Source: Leishmania donovani
Lineage: Eukaryota > Euglenozoa > Kinetoplastea > Trypanosomatida > Trypanosomatidae
Length of the DNA: 64,000 bases
Direction of reading: 5' to 3'
Assembly: GCF_000227135.1 (NCBI RefSeq)
Contig: NC_018252.1
Location: 729,230-793,229 of the forward strand
The notes under the pieces are model-generated. The model saw nothing but the letters and a program-made list of their open reading frames with translations. It searched no databases and was not told the origin of the DNA. This document shows positions 28,769 to 39,000 of the stretch, piece after piece. Made by a program: the position numbers and the translations under genes. Positions within the stretch are counted from its first letter, which is position 1. Each line of letters opens with the position of its first letter.

Positions 28769-31700
28769 CTATGGCTCGACGCTCACGATTGGGTGCGCAC
28801 GGAGCACGATCTGCAGATGGTACGACTCCACTGTCTTGTCCTCGGAGTTGTTGATAAAGATCCACACCGGCCACCGTCCCTCCTGCTGACCAGGCGGCAG
28901 CGTCAGGAGGTCGAACTGAAGACGGATGAACTGCGTGTCGCTTGGGGCCAGCGTGAACTTCGACGGGTTCACGCGGAGGTTGAACTTGTAGTTGTGATGC
29001 ACCTGGAAAACCTCCTCGCGGTCTCCGCGATTTACAAATGTGAGGCGGCGCAGCACAGGGCCCTTCACTTCTGCGAGGGAGAGCTCGATCACCTGTGAGT
29101 ACGTCGGCGTGGGGTGCACAGTGGGCACAGTCACCAGCGTCTTCTTGAGCGTATCGTCCTTCAGGGTGTGAAGAAGCATGCGCTGCGTGCCGACGTCGCG
29201 GGGGTGCAGGCGCAGCACGTACGACGCCCCGCGCCGCTCCACCGTGACGGCGGTGTCGCTGCAGTACATGTCGCGCGTCCCCTCCGCAGGCAGGCCCAGC
29301 GCCGTTGTCTGACCCCAATAGATGTCCCGCGTCATGAAGCTCTCACAGGCGAAGATGCACAGTTCCCACGTTTCGTACAAGCGACTCATAGCGGCGTCGT
29401 AGAAGAGCGTCACGTACTCGATACGCTGGCGGCCGACTTCCTTCGGTATCTCTGTCGTCACAGTTGCCTCCTCCCACGCGGTGATGTAGGCCTGCGTGAT
29501 GGGGTCCAGCACCACATTCGTGCTTACGGACGTCTTCTCGCCCGACGTGGCGACAAAGGCACAGAGCTCACGCATGCGCTGCAGCAGGGCGGCGCTGCCG
29601 GTCGTGACGGGAAAGCTCGAAGACGAGAAGGTGCGGGAGAGGATACGCTTGGACACCTCCGTGCCAGGTGCACCGAAGATCTCGTAGCGCCGGTCCACCA
29701 CCGGCGGCACCACGGTGGCGCGCACGCGGATGCAGCAGACCAGCTCCCGCGTCTCAGAGTAAACGCGCACCGTGATGTTCTGCTGCTGCTGGTGGTGGTT
29801 CGCGCCACTCCCGCCGCCACCGCCGGTGGCTTGGGTCATGGAGAGCCGTATCGCCAGCGACAGCTCCGTCTTCTCGCGCGGCCCCAACACAAAGTTGGCC
29901 GCGCCTATGACGGTGCAGACGTCGGTGTCCCTCGGGTCCACCTCCACAAAGTACTCCATGGCGCAATAGAAGGGGTTCGCGAAGGACGTCCGCACCACCT
30001 CGGGGCGCCACGAGATGACGAGCACCTCGTGCTCCACAGTGAGGCGGCTCAGCAACGCCTCGGCAATGCGCCGCGACTTGACGGCGGCGCGCTCGAGCTC
30101 GAGCTGGCGCAGGCGGTACTCCAACTCGGCCGCCTCCTGCGCTGCCTGCACGTGTGCGTCGGGCACCCCCGGCAGCTGCGGCGCCGTGCCCACGCTTTGC
30201 TGGTGCTCCCGCAGCTGGGTCTTGAAGTACTGCGCGCGTTGCCAGTGCAGCGTGCCTACTCCGCCCGCGCCGCCGTCGCGGCCCCTTTTCGATTCTGAGG
30301 TCGGCGGAGCGGCAGCTGTGGGCGAGGCCGAGGCGCCGCCGTCCGCCGCTGCGGCGTCATTGATACCGGAGGGCAACGTGATCGATCCTGCCGGGCTCAG
30401 CCGGTCGGCGTGCCGCAGCTTCTTCGCGGTAATGACGCGACTCTGCACGTTCTCCGGCGGGTGCACGGTAGCGAGCGCAGCCGCACAGCTCTTCCTATCA
30501 CCAGCGGCGGCCCCGATGCCTACACAGAAGATGGTGAGGTGCAGTTGTCCCGCATGCCGCATCACGGGAAACACCTTCGGTGGCACCACCTGCTCCGTCA
30601 TGCTCAAGTCCCGCTGCAGCACCACATCCATGGGAATCATCGCACACGTGGCCGAGATAGGCCGGCGGAAGGTGGACAGCGGCAGACTTGCCGTGGCGAG
30701 GTAGAACATACTCAGCGCGTCGTACAGGTGCACGTAGACAACAGCGTTGCTCAAGGACTTGTACTTGCGCATAGCACTGCTCTGCAGTGCCGCTGTCGGT
30801 TCGCACCATACAAAGCCGGCCTCGCGGCGATCGTCGTACACCTTGTAACTCTCGTTGGTGGGCGTCCGCTCCACGGAGGTGACGTGCAGGGGACCCACCT
30901 GCTGATACGGCAGAGGACCGAACGAGAAGAGCAGACAGATGTCCACCGGCATGTGCAGCGCGTTGTCCATGGTTATGCCCTCCAGCCGGAAGCCGTAGAG
31001 AGACGACGTGAGCCCGTCAACGACCGGCGCCGTGTCGTCCAGCAGAGTCCCGTGTAGGGGGTGAAGAATGGGCTGCACGCCATCTTGCATGAGCTTGCGC
31101 GCCCTCCACGAGACTGCGAGGGGCCGCGGCGCGAGGTCGATCAAGTCGACGCCGCCGTCCGCCAGGCCCTTGTTGAGGCGCTCCTGCAGGGCAGGACTGA
31201 GGGCAGCCAAGCCGCTGCCATCGCCGCTAGTCTGTTGGAGAATCATGTCCTGTGCCTCGCGCACCTTGCGCAGCTCCTCCATGATGGTGCAGAGTAGCTT
31301 GAAGATGCCTGCGCTGTCTCCGCCGTCGGCGGGTGTCGGCAAGGCTGTATAGCTGGGTGGCCCCACCGCCACGCGACTGCCAGGGACGTCGGCGGTAGAA
31401 AGAACCTGCGCCGGCCTCGCTCCGGAGATGACGGAGGAGGCGGAGGAAGTTAGCGAGGAAGAGCTTACCTCATCCTTCGTGATTTCCTCCTTCTGCTGTG
31501 CTGCTACCGCCGCTGGGGCGGCGACGGGGCCTGCGGGCAGCGCCCTTGCTGGCCTGCCGGTGTCGTGGTACTCCACGGTGAGGGTTACCGCGATCGGCAG
31601 CCGCCCATACGGGCTTGTAGAGTCCACCATCAGCAGCCGCGCGTCTTCGCAGGAGAAGGGACCCCGCAAGGCTGGAAGGTTCTCGACTCGGATGTCGCGG

Positions 31701-32758
31701 TCCTGCATCGGCATCATGCAAAGTGGTAGCACGCAGAAGCCCAGAACGGCAAAGGCGCGTGAGCCTGGCGCGCGGCGGCGGATGGCCAGCACCAACGACG
31801 TGGCGGAGTGCACGGGCAGCCGGTCAATTTCGAGAGGCAGGTCAGAGCGCAGTAGGACCGTGTTGGCGGCCGGCGCTGCAGGCGGACGCCGGGTAGATGA
31901 GGAAGAGGTGGTCGATGAGGAGCTGTGCCGACCGCCGTCGCTCGGCGCCTCTAAGACCAGCGACACCTCGCTGCCCTTGCCAAGCTGCTGAAAGCCGTTA
32001 TGGGCCACCGCTGCGACGGACCAGTCCGCGTCCGGGTCGGCCAAGTTCCACGCTGACTCCTCCGTCGAGCCAGACAGCTCAATGCTCCTCACGCACAGTC
32101 GGAAAAGTGAGGTGCCAGGCATTGGTGTGGCGCGTGTGAAGTCCTCGGAGACGAAGATGCCAGGCGGCACCAGCTCCCCCATCAGCTGCGCGAGTGCTGC
32201 GTCCTGGTCCACAGCCACATCGCATGTTAGCGCGACGTCGCTCGGAGCCGTCGGCAGGCTGACCGCGGGCCACAAGCTCTTCTCCACGAGCAGGAGGTGC
32301 GCACTGCCAGGCCGCAGCCTGACCGAGATCGTGCCGCTCATCATCTCCTCCACTGGGCAGAAGCCCCAGCTGGTAACTCGGTACTCTTCCAGCGGTGCCG
32401 ACGGGCGAGTGTCATGCACCACAGTCTCCAACACAAGGAGCTGGGCCGGCGCCACTTGCACGGCTAGCGGCCGAGTCATATCACGCGCCTCCAGCTGGTA
32501 CGTCGCGCCCAGAAACATCTTGCGTGCAGGGTCGAAGAGAGCGAGATTAACGGCCTCGATATCGCTCGCCGCAATCCGCTGCTTAGTCAGCTCGCGAAAG
32601 CGGAGACGCAGCGTGTGCACCGCTCCGCCGTGGAATTGAACCTGCTTCCGGGCCGCCGCGCACTCCCACGTATCATACCGAAAGGCGTTGGAGAGCAGAA
32701 GGCGCGCCGTCTGCTCCGCCGAGCGGGAATGCCACGCTGGGCTACCGGAACGAGGCAT
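28769..32758 (-). CDS. Nephrocystin-4-like protein
   Basis: This is a 1,329-residue protein from the ATG at 32758. The N-terminal two thirds have repeated beta-rich segments (C2/Ig-like) with disordered Ser/Ala linkers. Around residue 830-890 there is a charged coiled coil (AELEYRLRQLELERAAV). The last 450 residues look like MSP-type Ig domains: NPFYCAMEYFVEVDPRD, LRRLTFVNRGDREEVFQVH and a final strand set ending FINNSEDKTVESYHLQI. The latter closely recalls the C-terminus of animal NPHP4 (about 1,426 residues), where an asparagine-rich MSP repeat ends INDHEDK. NPHP4 is a ciliary transition-zone scaffold that works with NPHP1 and RPGRIP1L. Assignment is by remembered similarity and architecture. 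If correct, it acts at the base of the flagellum. Confidence 0.88.
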   Translation of the reverse strand: MPRSGSPAWHSRSAEQTARLLLSNAFRYDTWECAAARKQVQFHGGAVHTLRLRFRELTKQRIAASDIEAVNLALFDPARKMFLGATYQLEARDMTRPLAVQVAPAQLLVLETVVHDTRPSAPLEEYRVTSWGFCPVEEMMSGTISVRLRPGSAHLLLVEKSLWPAVSLPTAPSDVALTCDVAVDQDAALAQLMGELVPPGIFVSEDFTRATPMPGTSLFRLCVRSIELSGSTEESAWNLADPDADWSVAAVAHNGFQQLGKGSEVSLVLEAPSDGGRHSSSSTTSSSSTRRPPAAPAANTVLLRSDLPLEIDRLPVHSATSLVLAIRRRAPGSRAFAVLGFCVLPLCMMPMQDRDIRVENLPALRGPFSCEDARLLMVDSTSPYGRLPIAVTLTVEYHDTGRPARALPAGPVAAPAAVAAQQKEEITKDEVSSSSLTSSASSVISGARPAQVLSTADVPGSRVAVGPPSYTALPTPADGGDSAGIFKLLCTIMEELRKVREAQDMILQQTSGDGSGLAALSPALQERLNKGLADGGVDLIDLAPRPLAVSWRARKLMQDGVQPILHPLHGTLLDDTAPVVDGLTSSLYGFRLEGITMDNALHMPVDICLLFSFGPLPYQQVGPLHVTSVERTPTNESYKVYDDRREAGFVWCEPTAALQSSAMRKYKSLSNAVVYVHLYDALSMFYLATASLPLSTFRRPISATCAMIPMDVVLQRDLSMTEQVVPPKVFPVMRHAGQLHLTIFCVGIGAAAGDRKSCAAALATVHPPENVQSRVITAKKLRHADRLSPAGSITLPSGINDAAAADGGASASPTAAAPPTSESKRGRDGGAGGVGTLHWQRAQYFKTQLREHQQSVGTAPQLPGVPDAHVQAAQEAAELEYRLRQLELERAAVKSRRIAEALLSRLTVEHEVLVISWRPEVVRTSFANPFYCAMEYFVEVDPRDTDVCTVIGAANFVLGPREKTELSLAIRLSMTQATGGGGGSGANHHQQQQNITVRVYSETRELVCCIRVRATVVPPVVDRRYEIFGAPGTEVSKRILSRTFSSSSFPVTTGSAALLQRMRELCAFVATSGEKTSVSTNVVLDPITQAYITAWEEATVTTEIPKEVGRQRIEYVTLFYDAAMSRLYETWELCIFACESFMTRDIYWGQTTALGLPAEGTRDMYCSDTAVTVERRGASYVLRLHPRDVGTQRMLLHTLKDDTLKKTLVTVPTVHPTPTYSQVIELSLAEVKGPVLRRLTFVNRGDREEVFQVHHNYKFNLRVNPSKFTLAPSDTQFIRLQFDLLTLPPGQQEGRWPVWIFINNSEDKTVESYHLQIVLRAHPIVSVEP

Positions 32759-34909
32759 TTCTGTACGCGACTTTGTCTGTGCCAGTGTGCAGGGCTGCCT
32801 TGTGCCTAGGGCTTCTCCCTTCTCTTCCCTTCATGCGCCTCAGACGAGTAAAATACACACACATACACAGAGCAGCAACAGCAGCCACTGATGCAGCGTG
32901 TCCTCCTTGTATGTAGAGTGCTGGGGATGCGGGAGGGGGGGGGCTGGGAACCCCTTTGCCGGTCCCACTGCTCCTTCGCCGTGACGGTGTGCTGCTTTCC
33001 TCCGTTGGCCGCCTCTATGAAAGGATAATGAAAGCACCACAGAGCAGAACAACGTATTCCAGGCTGCAGCCCTGTCCTTTTTCGTGGATGGCAAGACGTG
33101 TGCCGCGGCTGATGCGGCTGCTCTCGCCGTTATGTAACTCCCTGCTGTCTTGAAGGGGTGCGTTGTGTATGTGCTTGTGAGTGACTGGACCTGTGGTGGT
33201 TGCGCGGTGGGGGTTGGGGTCTATGCTTCTTGTCGTGCACACGGTGCACTCGTGCGTAAGCGCCTCGCTCTGTGTGTGCGTGTGTCGGAATGCCCGCACT
33301 CGTGTATACGTGTGGGCTTGTGCCGTGTACACAGCGGCGAACGCGGACAGACACCACCGACACACCTGCTGCCGTACTTCGCGCTTACCCGTGTGGGGAG
33401 TTGGAGAGCGTTGGAGGGAGATAGAGAAGGAGTACGTACGTGCGCAGGCATGCAAGGGGGCCACTGATGGTAGCGAGTACGAAAAGTCAAGCGACCCTCT
33501 TTCACAGAAAGAGGTGCACGCCGACCATGTGGTGCATGTGAGTGTCTCGAACACGTGTTTGTGTGTCACAGACCACGTAAGAAACGAGGGATACGCGGGG
33601 TGGGAGAGGTGGAGGTACGCGCAGGCACGCACCATTCATAGCAAGCACAGACCACCTCACCCCACTGCACAACTGCAACAGCTGTGCACTCCCTCTCCCT
33701 CGTTCGCTCACGACTACTACACACGCAGCACTTGGTGCAGCGGCGAACCGCAGCGCATGCGCTACTCCACAACCTGTTCCATCCGCGCCACCGCGACACC
33801 AGCGGCAGGCGTGCCGTCAACTCATCGCACGGCACTGCAGCGACGCATCACCGTCTCTGCGTGGAAAGCATGAGCCTCCAGTAGCTCCAACGTCGTCGAG
33901 TTGTGCCTTACCAGTAACACATATACATACACATACACACACGCACACGTCTGCGTTACACATACCGTGCCTGTCCATACCTCTTCGGAGCGTTGTAAAA
34001 GGGCAACACGGGGAAGGGGGTTCGGACAAGCACACACGCACACAGGCACTTCACCGGCCAGCTCTTCGTCCTCCCACGGTATCGATGCCACACACGTGCA
34101 AGGAGCAGGCGACTGCTGTGGCTGTTGTTCAAGGGAGAAAAAGAGAGGCGTTATCGACGTCCGCAAGACGGCGGTCACTGAGCTGTTCGAGTGTGTGCAC
34201 ACGTGGTCGGAGGATGGCTGGACAGCCACAAGCGAGCAGGCGATGAGCGTGCGGGCCTGCGCCTGTGCGTGCGTGTGATTGGGTACGTGTGCGAGTGAGC
34301 GTGGTAGTAGGTTTAAAGGGGCGTGCTCACAGCAGGAGGAGAAAGTAGCGGGTAGACAGCGAGGCTAGCGCGTAGGAAAAAGTAGAAGAACCCCGCGCAG
34401 GTAGCAGGGACGCGGTGTGTCTGCGTATGTGTGTGTGTGTAGGGAGCGTGTGGGAGCGCACACATTTACGCGTGCTGCTCACTATCTCTTCGCACATCCG
34501 CCCACTCCCCACTCACCACACGCGCACAACAAGGGATGTCAACACTCCCTCTCCTTCACCGCGGCCGCTGCTGCGCCAACATCGGGCCTCCGCGCAGGAG
34601 GACCGACAGCCCGCTTACCCGCCCCCTTGCTCTTAGAGCTCCTGTGCGTCGTGTACCACGTTACGGTGCGTGCGCCCGTTGTCAACAGCGCCACCGGGGC
34701 CGACCGCAGCTGCCAGAGAATAGAAAACAAAAGAATCATAAACGAACGGAGAACAAAGTCGAGGAAGAGAAGAGAGAGACAGAGGAGACGGGGGAGGGGT
34801 GTGGGTGGCTCGGCAGCAGCGCCGATGTGCGCCGGTGTGTGTCTGTGCCAGCGCACTCTCTCGCCCCTCCCCCTCTACTATCTCGACCGGCGGCCGCTGT
34901 TGCTCCCGC
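32759..34909. other. Longest spacer (2.15 kb)
   Basis: No supported gene. It has TG-rich patches (33165-33185, 33271-33290), CA/TA-rich sequence at 33918-33950 and a TG run at 34426-34441. A plus-strand opening at 33181-33873 is Cys/Val/Arg-rich translation of TG repeats and has no gene-like content. Confidence 0.55.
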
Positions 34910-35749
34910 TTACACGAGGGCGCTGGGCTGGTTCGTCCACGACTTGCCTTTTTCCTCCGATATATTCTTCAGCGCCTTCACCCAGGTGCCGGCCTGCACC
35001 ATGGCGTGGTGCAGCTCGCTGCCGATGCTGATGAAGGTGAAGCCCTTCTCCAGGAACTCACCTACGCGGTCCGTGCCGAACAGAAACAGGCCCAGAATGA
35101 CGTCGTGCTTCTTGGCCGTCGTGATGAGCTTGTCCGTGGCAGCCTGCAGCTCCGGCGAGAAGTACATCTGCGGGAACACGTAGCGGCCGTCGTACAGGCC
35201 CATGGACATGCAGAGGTCGTTCTGGCCAAGGAAGGCGATGTCGATGCCCTTCACGGCCATGATTTCCTCCAGGTTCTCAATGCACGCCGCCGTCTCCACT
35301 TGGAAGGCGACCACCACGTTCTTATTCGACTCCGGCACGTAGCCGAGTAGGCCCTTCGCGTTCATGCACTGCTGCGGCTGGTACACGGAGCGCGTGCCAG
35401 TCGTCGGGTAATAGCAGCAGGACACGGCCTCCTGCAGCTCCTGCGCATTGTTCACATACGGGATCAGCACGCCATCGGCGCCGTTGTCCAGAGCGCACTG
35501 GATGCCAGCGCGGTCCTGTGTGCTTGCCACGCGCACCATGACCTTGGAGTGACCCGTGCGGATGGCAGCGATCATGTGCGCCATCGTCAGCGGGTCCACC
35601 GGCGAGTGCTGAGCGTCGATCAGCAGCCAGTCGTAGCCGGAGTGGCTGAACTGGCCCGCCAGCAGCGGGCTGGCGGAGTTCAGGAAGATGCCGAACTTCG
35701 GCTTGCCGGCACGCATCTCGGCCTTGAACTCAGCGCCACCAGCGGACAT
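34910..35749 (-). CDS. HpcH/HpaI-family aldolase (2-oxo acid aldolase)
   Basis: This is a class II, metal-dependent aldolase of 279 residues, close to the family norm of 250-270. It cleaves 4-hydroxy-2-oxo acids to pyruvate and an aldehyde. The four key residues fall at a constant offset of three from those known in E. coli HpaI: general base His48 (IDAQHSP), Arg73 (MVRVAS), metal ligands Glu152 (FQVETA) and Asp178 (LGQNDL). Enzyme activity is therefore expected. The natural substrate is not evident; 2-keto-3-deoxy sugar acids or macrophomate-type compounds are alternatives. There is no presequence, and the C-terminal SALV is not a peroxisomal/glycosomal signal, so it is probably cytosolic. 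The bacterial-like family and its isolated position fit an old lateral acquisition, which is an inference. Confidence 0.94.
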   Translation of the reverse strand: MSAGGAEFKAEMRAGKPKFGIFLNSASPLLAGQFSHSGYDWLLIDAQHSPVDPLTMAHMIAAIRTGHSKVMVRVASTQDRAGIQCALDNGADGVLIPYVNNAQELQEAVSCCYYPTTGTRSVYQPQQCMNAKGLLGYVPESNKNVVVAFQVETAACIENLEEIMAVKGIDIAFLGQNDLCMSMGLYDGRYVFPQMYFSPELQAATDKLITTAKKHDVILGLFLFGTDRVGEFLEKGFTFISIGSELHHAMVQAGTWVKALKNISEEKGKSWTNQPSALV

Positions 35750-36955
35750 GGTTCACGAGAGAGAGTGAGGAGGTAAGGGTGGTGGTGGCGGCTGTATAGG
35801 AGCGGCTACCAGAGAGTGAGAGAGGGAGCGATACGCGAAGGCGGTAGGAAGATATGCGAGGGTGAGTGCCTGGGCCAGGGGAGAGGCTGCAGTGTGGAAG
35901 CGAGGCTTTGAGGAGGAGAGGCGAGGGGAAGGTGGGAGGGATGCGATGAGCAGGGAGATGCATATGTGCAATGTGCATGTGTGTATGCGTGTGTGTGTGA
36001 TACAGTGCAGTCTCCGAAAACGGAAAGTGCATGATACAGCCCTACCGTGATCCAGCGGATGCCCACATGAGCAGGTACCCACCCACACACACACACACAC
36101 ATATGCACACCAGCATTGAGACTTGCGGTGCTCCACGGCGAGGGAGCTGCGCCGTCCGAGTGCTCGAGAGAGGGGAGCCGTCTCACCTGTATGTGCTGCC
36201 GTGTGGAGGCTCAGGCTCAGGCGTGGCGCCTGTGCCGCTCACTGCCTGTGAAGGTCACGTTAGCTTGGACTGAGAACCTCCACGCGGTCCTTACGATGCC
36301 CCAAAGCTAAAACTGTGTTTTGTACCTGCATGGCCTGCGTATGCGTGCCTGTCTGTGTTGGGTGTGGGGGGGTGGGGAGGAGGGAGACACGGACGGGGCC
36401 ACGTCCATCCATACTCTCACCATCACCGCGACTAATGCTGCTGCGACGGCTGTGGAGCCACATCGCCCAGCGAAGAAGGTGCCACACTTATCCACATCAA
36501 CACAGACGCGCACGTGAAACACGCAGGCAGGGAGACGAGCTGCACACTCGGCAGAAGATAACATGGGCAGGAGAACGAAAAGCGAGGGAAGATGTCGACA
36601 GACGGCCCAGCCTCGTGACACCACCAACACGCTCACCCACGCAGATGTGCGATCACCACACAGAAGGAAAGGTGAAGGCACAGTCACACACACATATATA
36701 TATATATACACAGTGAAGCGGGAGGAGGGAGCAACACACAACGAAAACGAAACAAACAAATCAGCGAGAAGTACACATGGGTGTGCGAGCGCCATGTAAG
36801 AATCGACAGTCTGCTTATGACGCCACCGACGAGGATCGTGACTGCCGTGAGAGTTCGAGGGTAAGAGGAGAGAAGGGAAAAGGGGGACAGACTGACTACA
36901 GACACCGTCTCCTCATAGCGCAGAGGCGCGTGCGCGGCATCCTCAGCCGCAGCAT
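35750..36955. other. Spacer
   Basis: No supported gene. Directly 5' of the aldolase the coding strand is CT-rich (35751-35765 and 35812-35830), suitable for trans-splicing. It also has a CA run at 36086-36102 and a TA run at 36694-36708. Confidence 0.6.
36694..36708. repeat. (AT)n microsatellite
   Basis: Short alternating A/T run following CA repeats; unusual in this GC-rich context. Confidence 0.85.
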
Positions 36956-37873
36956 CTACTGCTGCTGCAGGGTCTCGACTGCCTTCACCAGCACCTTGCT
37001 GACCTCCTCGTCTGAGGCGCTGTCGTCCAACATCTCCAGCGCCTTGGCCATGACGCGCTGCGCTGCACGGCGCTGGCCGAGCACCTCCACATCTGGGATG
37101 ACGAGCTCGAAGCGGAGGGGGCTCGCAATGTAGTCCAGCGTCTGCGAGCGGCCCTCGAGAATGACGTTGTAGCCGTCGGCGCTGAGCTGCTTGACGGCAC
37201 CAGCGCCGAAGCGGATGACCTCGCCCTGGGTCTGCTGGGCTACCGTCGGTACCTTGGAACTGATAAGTGGGGTCTTGAGCAACGTGTTCTGCACATCGGC
37301 CACGCGCGTCGTGCCGTCGAGCATCGTATGAAACATCCCGTCCTCACATTTCACAAACGTGACGCGCTTCTCGACGGAGGAGAGTAGCTCATCAGTCAAG
37401 CTCTCTTCCGTGATCTCCTTCCCCTGGGCAGCGAGAACCTCGTTGCACAGATACGTGTAGCTGCGGAAAATGTTGCCGTTGCTCCACGTGACGCACTTAG
37501 GCAGCGCATCCTTGAGCTTGCTCACGGTGGTGCCCTTGCCAGTGCCGCTGAGTCCCTGCAGAATGATGACATTGCCGTTCTTGGATGGGAGCGCTGCCAC
37601 GATCTTGTCCGTCACCTCCTGCGCACTGAGCCCGACCACGTTCAGCTTGTTCACTGGCGACACATCCGGCTTTCCGCTCACGATGCCCTTGCGAATGGCG
37701 ATGCGGATGCCGTCGCTCAGCTTCTCGGCATCCTCGTTGTCGCGCTTGAGGATATCCTCACCCTCGCTCTTGGAGAGGCACTGAAAGTTGGCGTTTCCCT
37801 TCAGGAGTGCGAGCACGCAGGAGCTGCTGACGTCATCCTGCTCGCGAAGGATCTGGAGAGTCGTCTTCTGCAT
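36956..37873 (-). CDS. P-loop kinase-like protein (cytidylate-kinase-like)
   Basis: This is a 305-residue protein with an ATG at 37873. After a 100-residue helical N-terminal part comes a strand-loop-helix NVIILQGLSGTGKGTT (Walker A, GLSGTGKG at 107-114), typical of nucleoside-monophosphate kinases. Later it has a hydrophobic strand leading to VILEGRSQTLDYI. The segment FELVIPDVEVLGQRRAAQRV matches the lid/arginine-rich helix of cytidylate-kinase-like proteins. The EGR motif replaces the usual DGR/DGT acceptor loop. It probably phosphorylates a nucleotide or other small molecule; the substrate is unproven. The N-terminal extension is not part of the standard CMP kinase fold. No targeting signal is seen. 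Confidence 0.88.
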   Translation of the reverse strand: MQKTTLQILREQDDVSSSCVLALLKGNANFQCLSKSEGEDILKRDNEDAEKLSDGIRIAIRKGIVSGKPDVSPVNKLNVVGLSAQEVTDKIVAALPSKNGNVIILQGLSGTGKGTTVSKLKDALPKCVTWSNGNIFRSYTYLCNEVLAAQGKEITEESLTDELLSSVEKRVTFVKCEDGMFHTMLDGTTRVADVQNTLLKTPLISSKVPTVAQQTQGEVIRFGAGAVKQLSADGYNVILEGRSQTLDYIASPLRFELVIPDVEVLGQRRAAQRVMAKALEMLDDSASDEEVSKVLVKAVETLQQQ

Positions 37874-39000
37874 AGGGGGCGTGAGGGGGTGGGGGAGTAG
37901 GTGGGAGGGAGAAGGAGTGGTGGGGGGGGCGCAGTGTGGGCAGCAGCGGAGGGTGGGCGACGACGAGGGGTGTGCGTGCCTCTTTGCGTGTATGTGTATT
38001 TTGGGATGTTTGCTCTTTGCGTGCTATGAAGGAGACCGCGCGTGGGCGGCGGGAGGGAGGGGGGGGGGTGGCGGTGACGAGAAGCGATGGAAGAAGCACA
38101 AGAGGTGGAGGGGAGGGTAGGGGAGGTGCGTGTGTATGCGGGCGTGCCCGGTAAGCCAGTGCAACTCTTTCTTACGGCATGCACCAGCGCCTATGGGGAT
38201 TGGTGGGCCTCACGGCATCTCCATCTCGATCGAGGCCAAACCACCGGACTGGCGGGGTGTACACTTCCCAGCGCTGCCACAGAAGACGCGCGGATGTCGT
38301 AAGACGACGAAGAGGGCGCGTGGCCACAGAGATCTTGTCCGCGCCCCGCTGTCATGGACAAACCGCCACGAGCATCTTCTGCCCAAACGGATACATGAGA
38401 GGTGCGCACGCGTGAGTGAGTGCGCGGGGGGGGGGACAGGGAGTGGCGTGGATCTTCCAAGAGGTAGCACACGGGTGGAGTGGGGTGACGTGGACAGAGG
38501 GCAGGAAGGAATGGAGAGAAGGAAGGGAGGGGGGCGCGACCATGGGCGGTGGCTGGTGGCGGCAAACGCGATATGCTGAACACGACTACAAACTAAAGAA
38601 ATCGTACAAGCGTGAGAGGGATGCGCATAGCGCATCCTTGAACCGACGCACGCAGGAGACAGTGAGGGAGAGGGAGGGGGAGGGGGGGATTCGCATTGCC
38701 TGAAACTTGCGAAGAGGAGTATGCGCCATAGAGCATTAGACACAGAGTGCGCACCACTGACACTCCTTCCTCTTCGCAGCGCAAGCACGCGTTGACGCCC
38801 GAGCACAGACGAGCGTGCACACACACACACACACACACAAGCGTGAAAATGCATGCATACGCATTTGCGTGGACGTCGCAGCAACACGCCCCCACGGCAG
38901 GGCACTCGCTTCCTTCGCATCTTCCTCTCTTCCAAAAAGCGCACGCAGTTGCGACCTGGCGAACCTAGTTGTCTGGAGTGTGGCTGAGCGAGTGCGGCCA
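37874..39000. other. Spacer
   Basis: No supported gene. It has G-runs (37922-37930, 38060-38068, 38427-38435) and a CA run at 38818-38839. The 313-codon minus-strand opening at 38210-39151 overlaps the phosphatase end in another frame and is Cys/Val/Pro-rich, so it is rejected. Confidence 0.6.
38818..38839. repeat. (CA)11 microsatellite
   Basis: Uninterrupted CA dinucleotide run in the 3' flank of the phosphatase gene. Confidence 0.9.

Noticed and set aside
33181..33873. 230-codon plus-strand frame that would be a gene on the opposite strand
   Set aside because: Composition comes from TG repeats; no splice signals, no domain, and it would be the only plus-strand gene.
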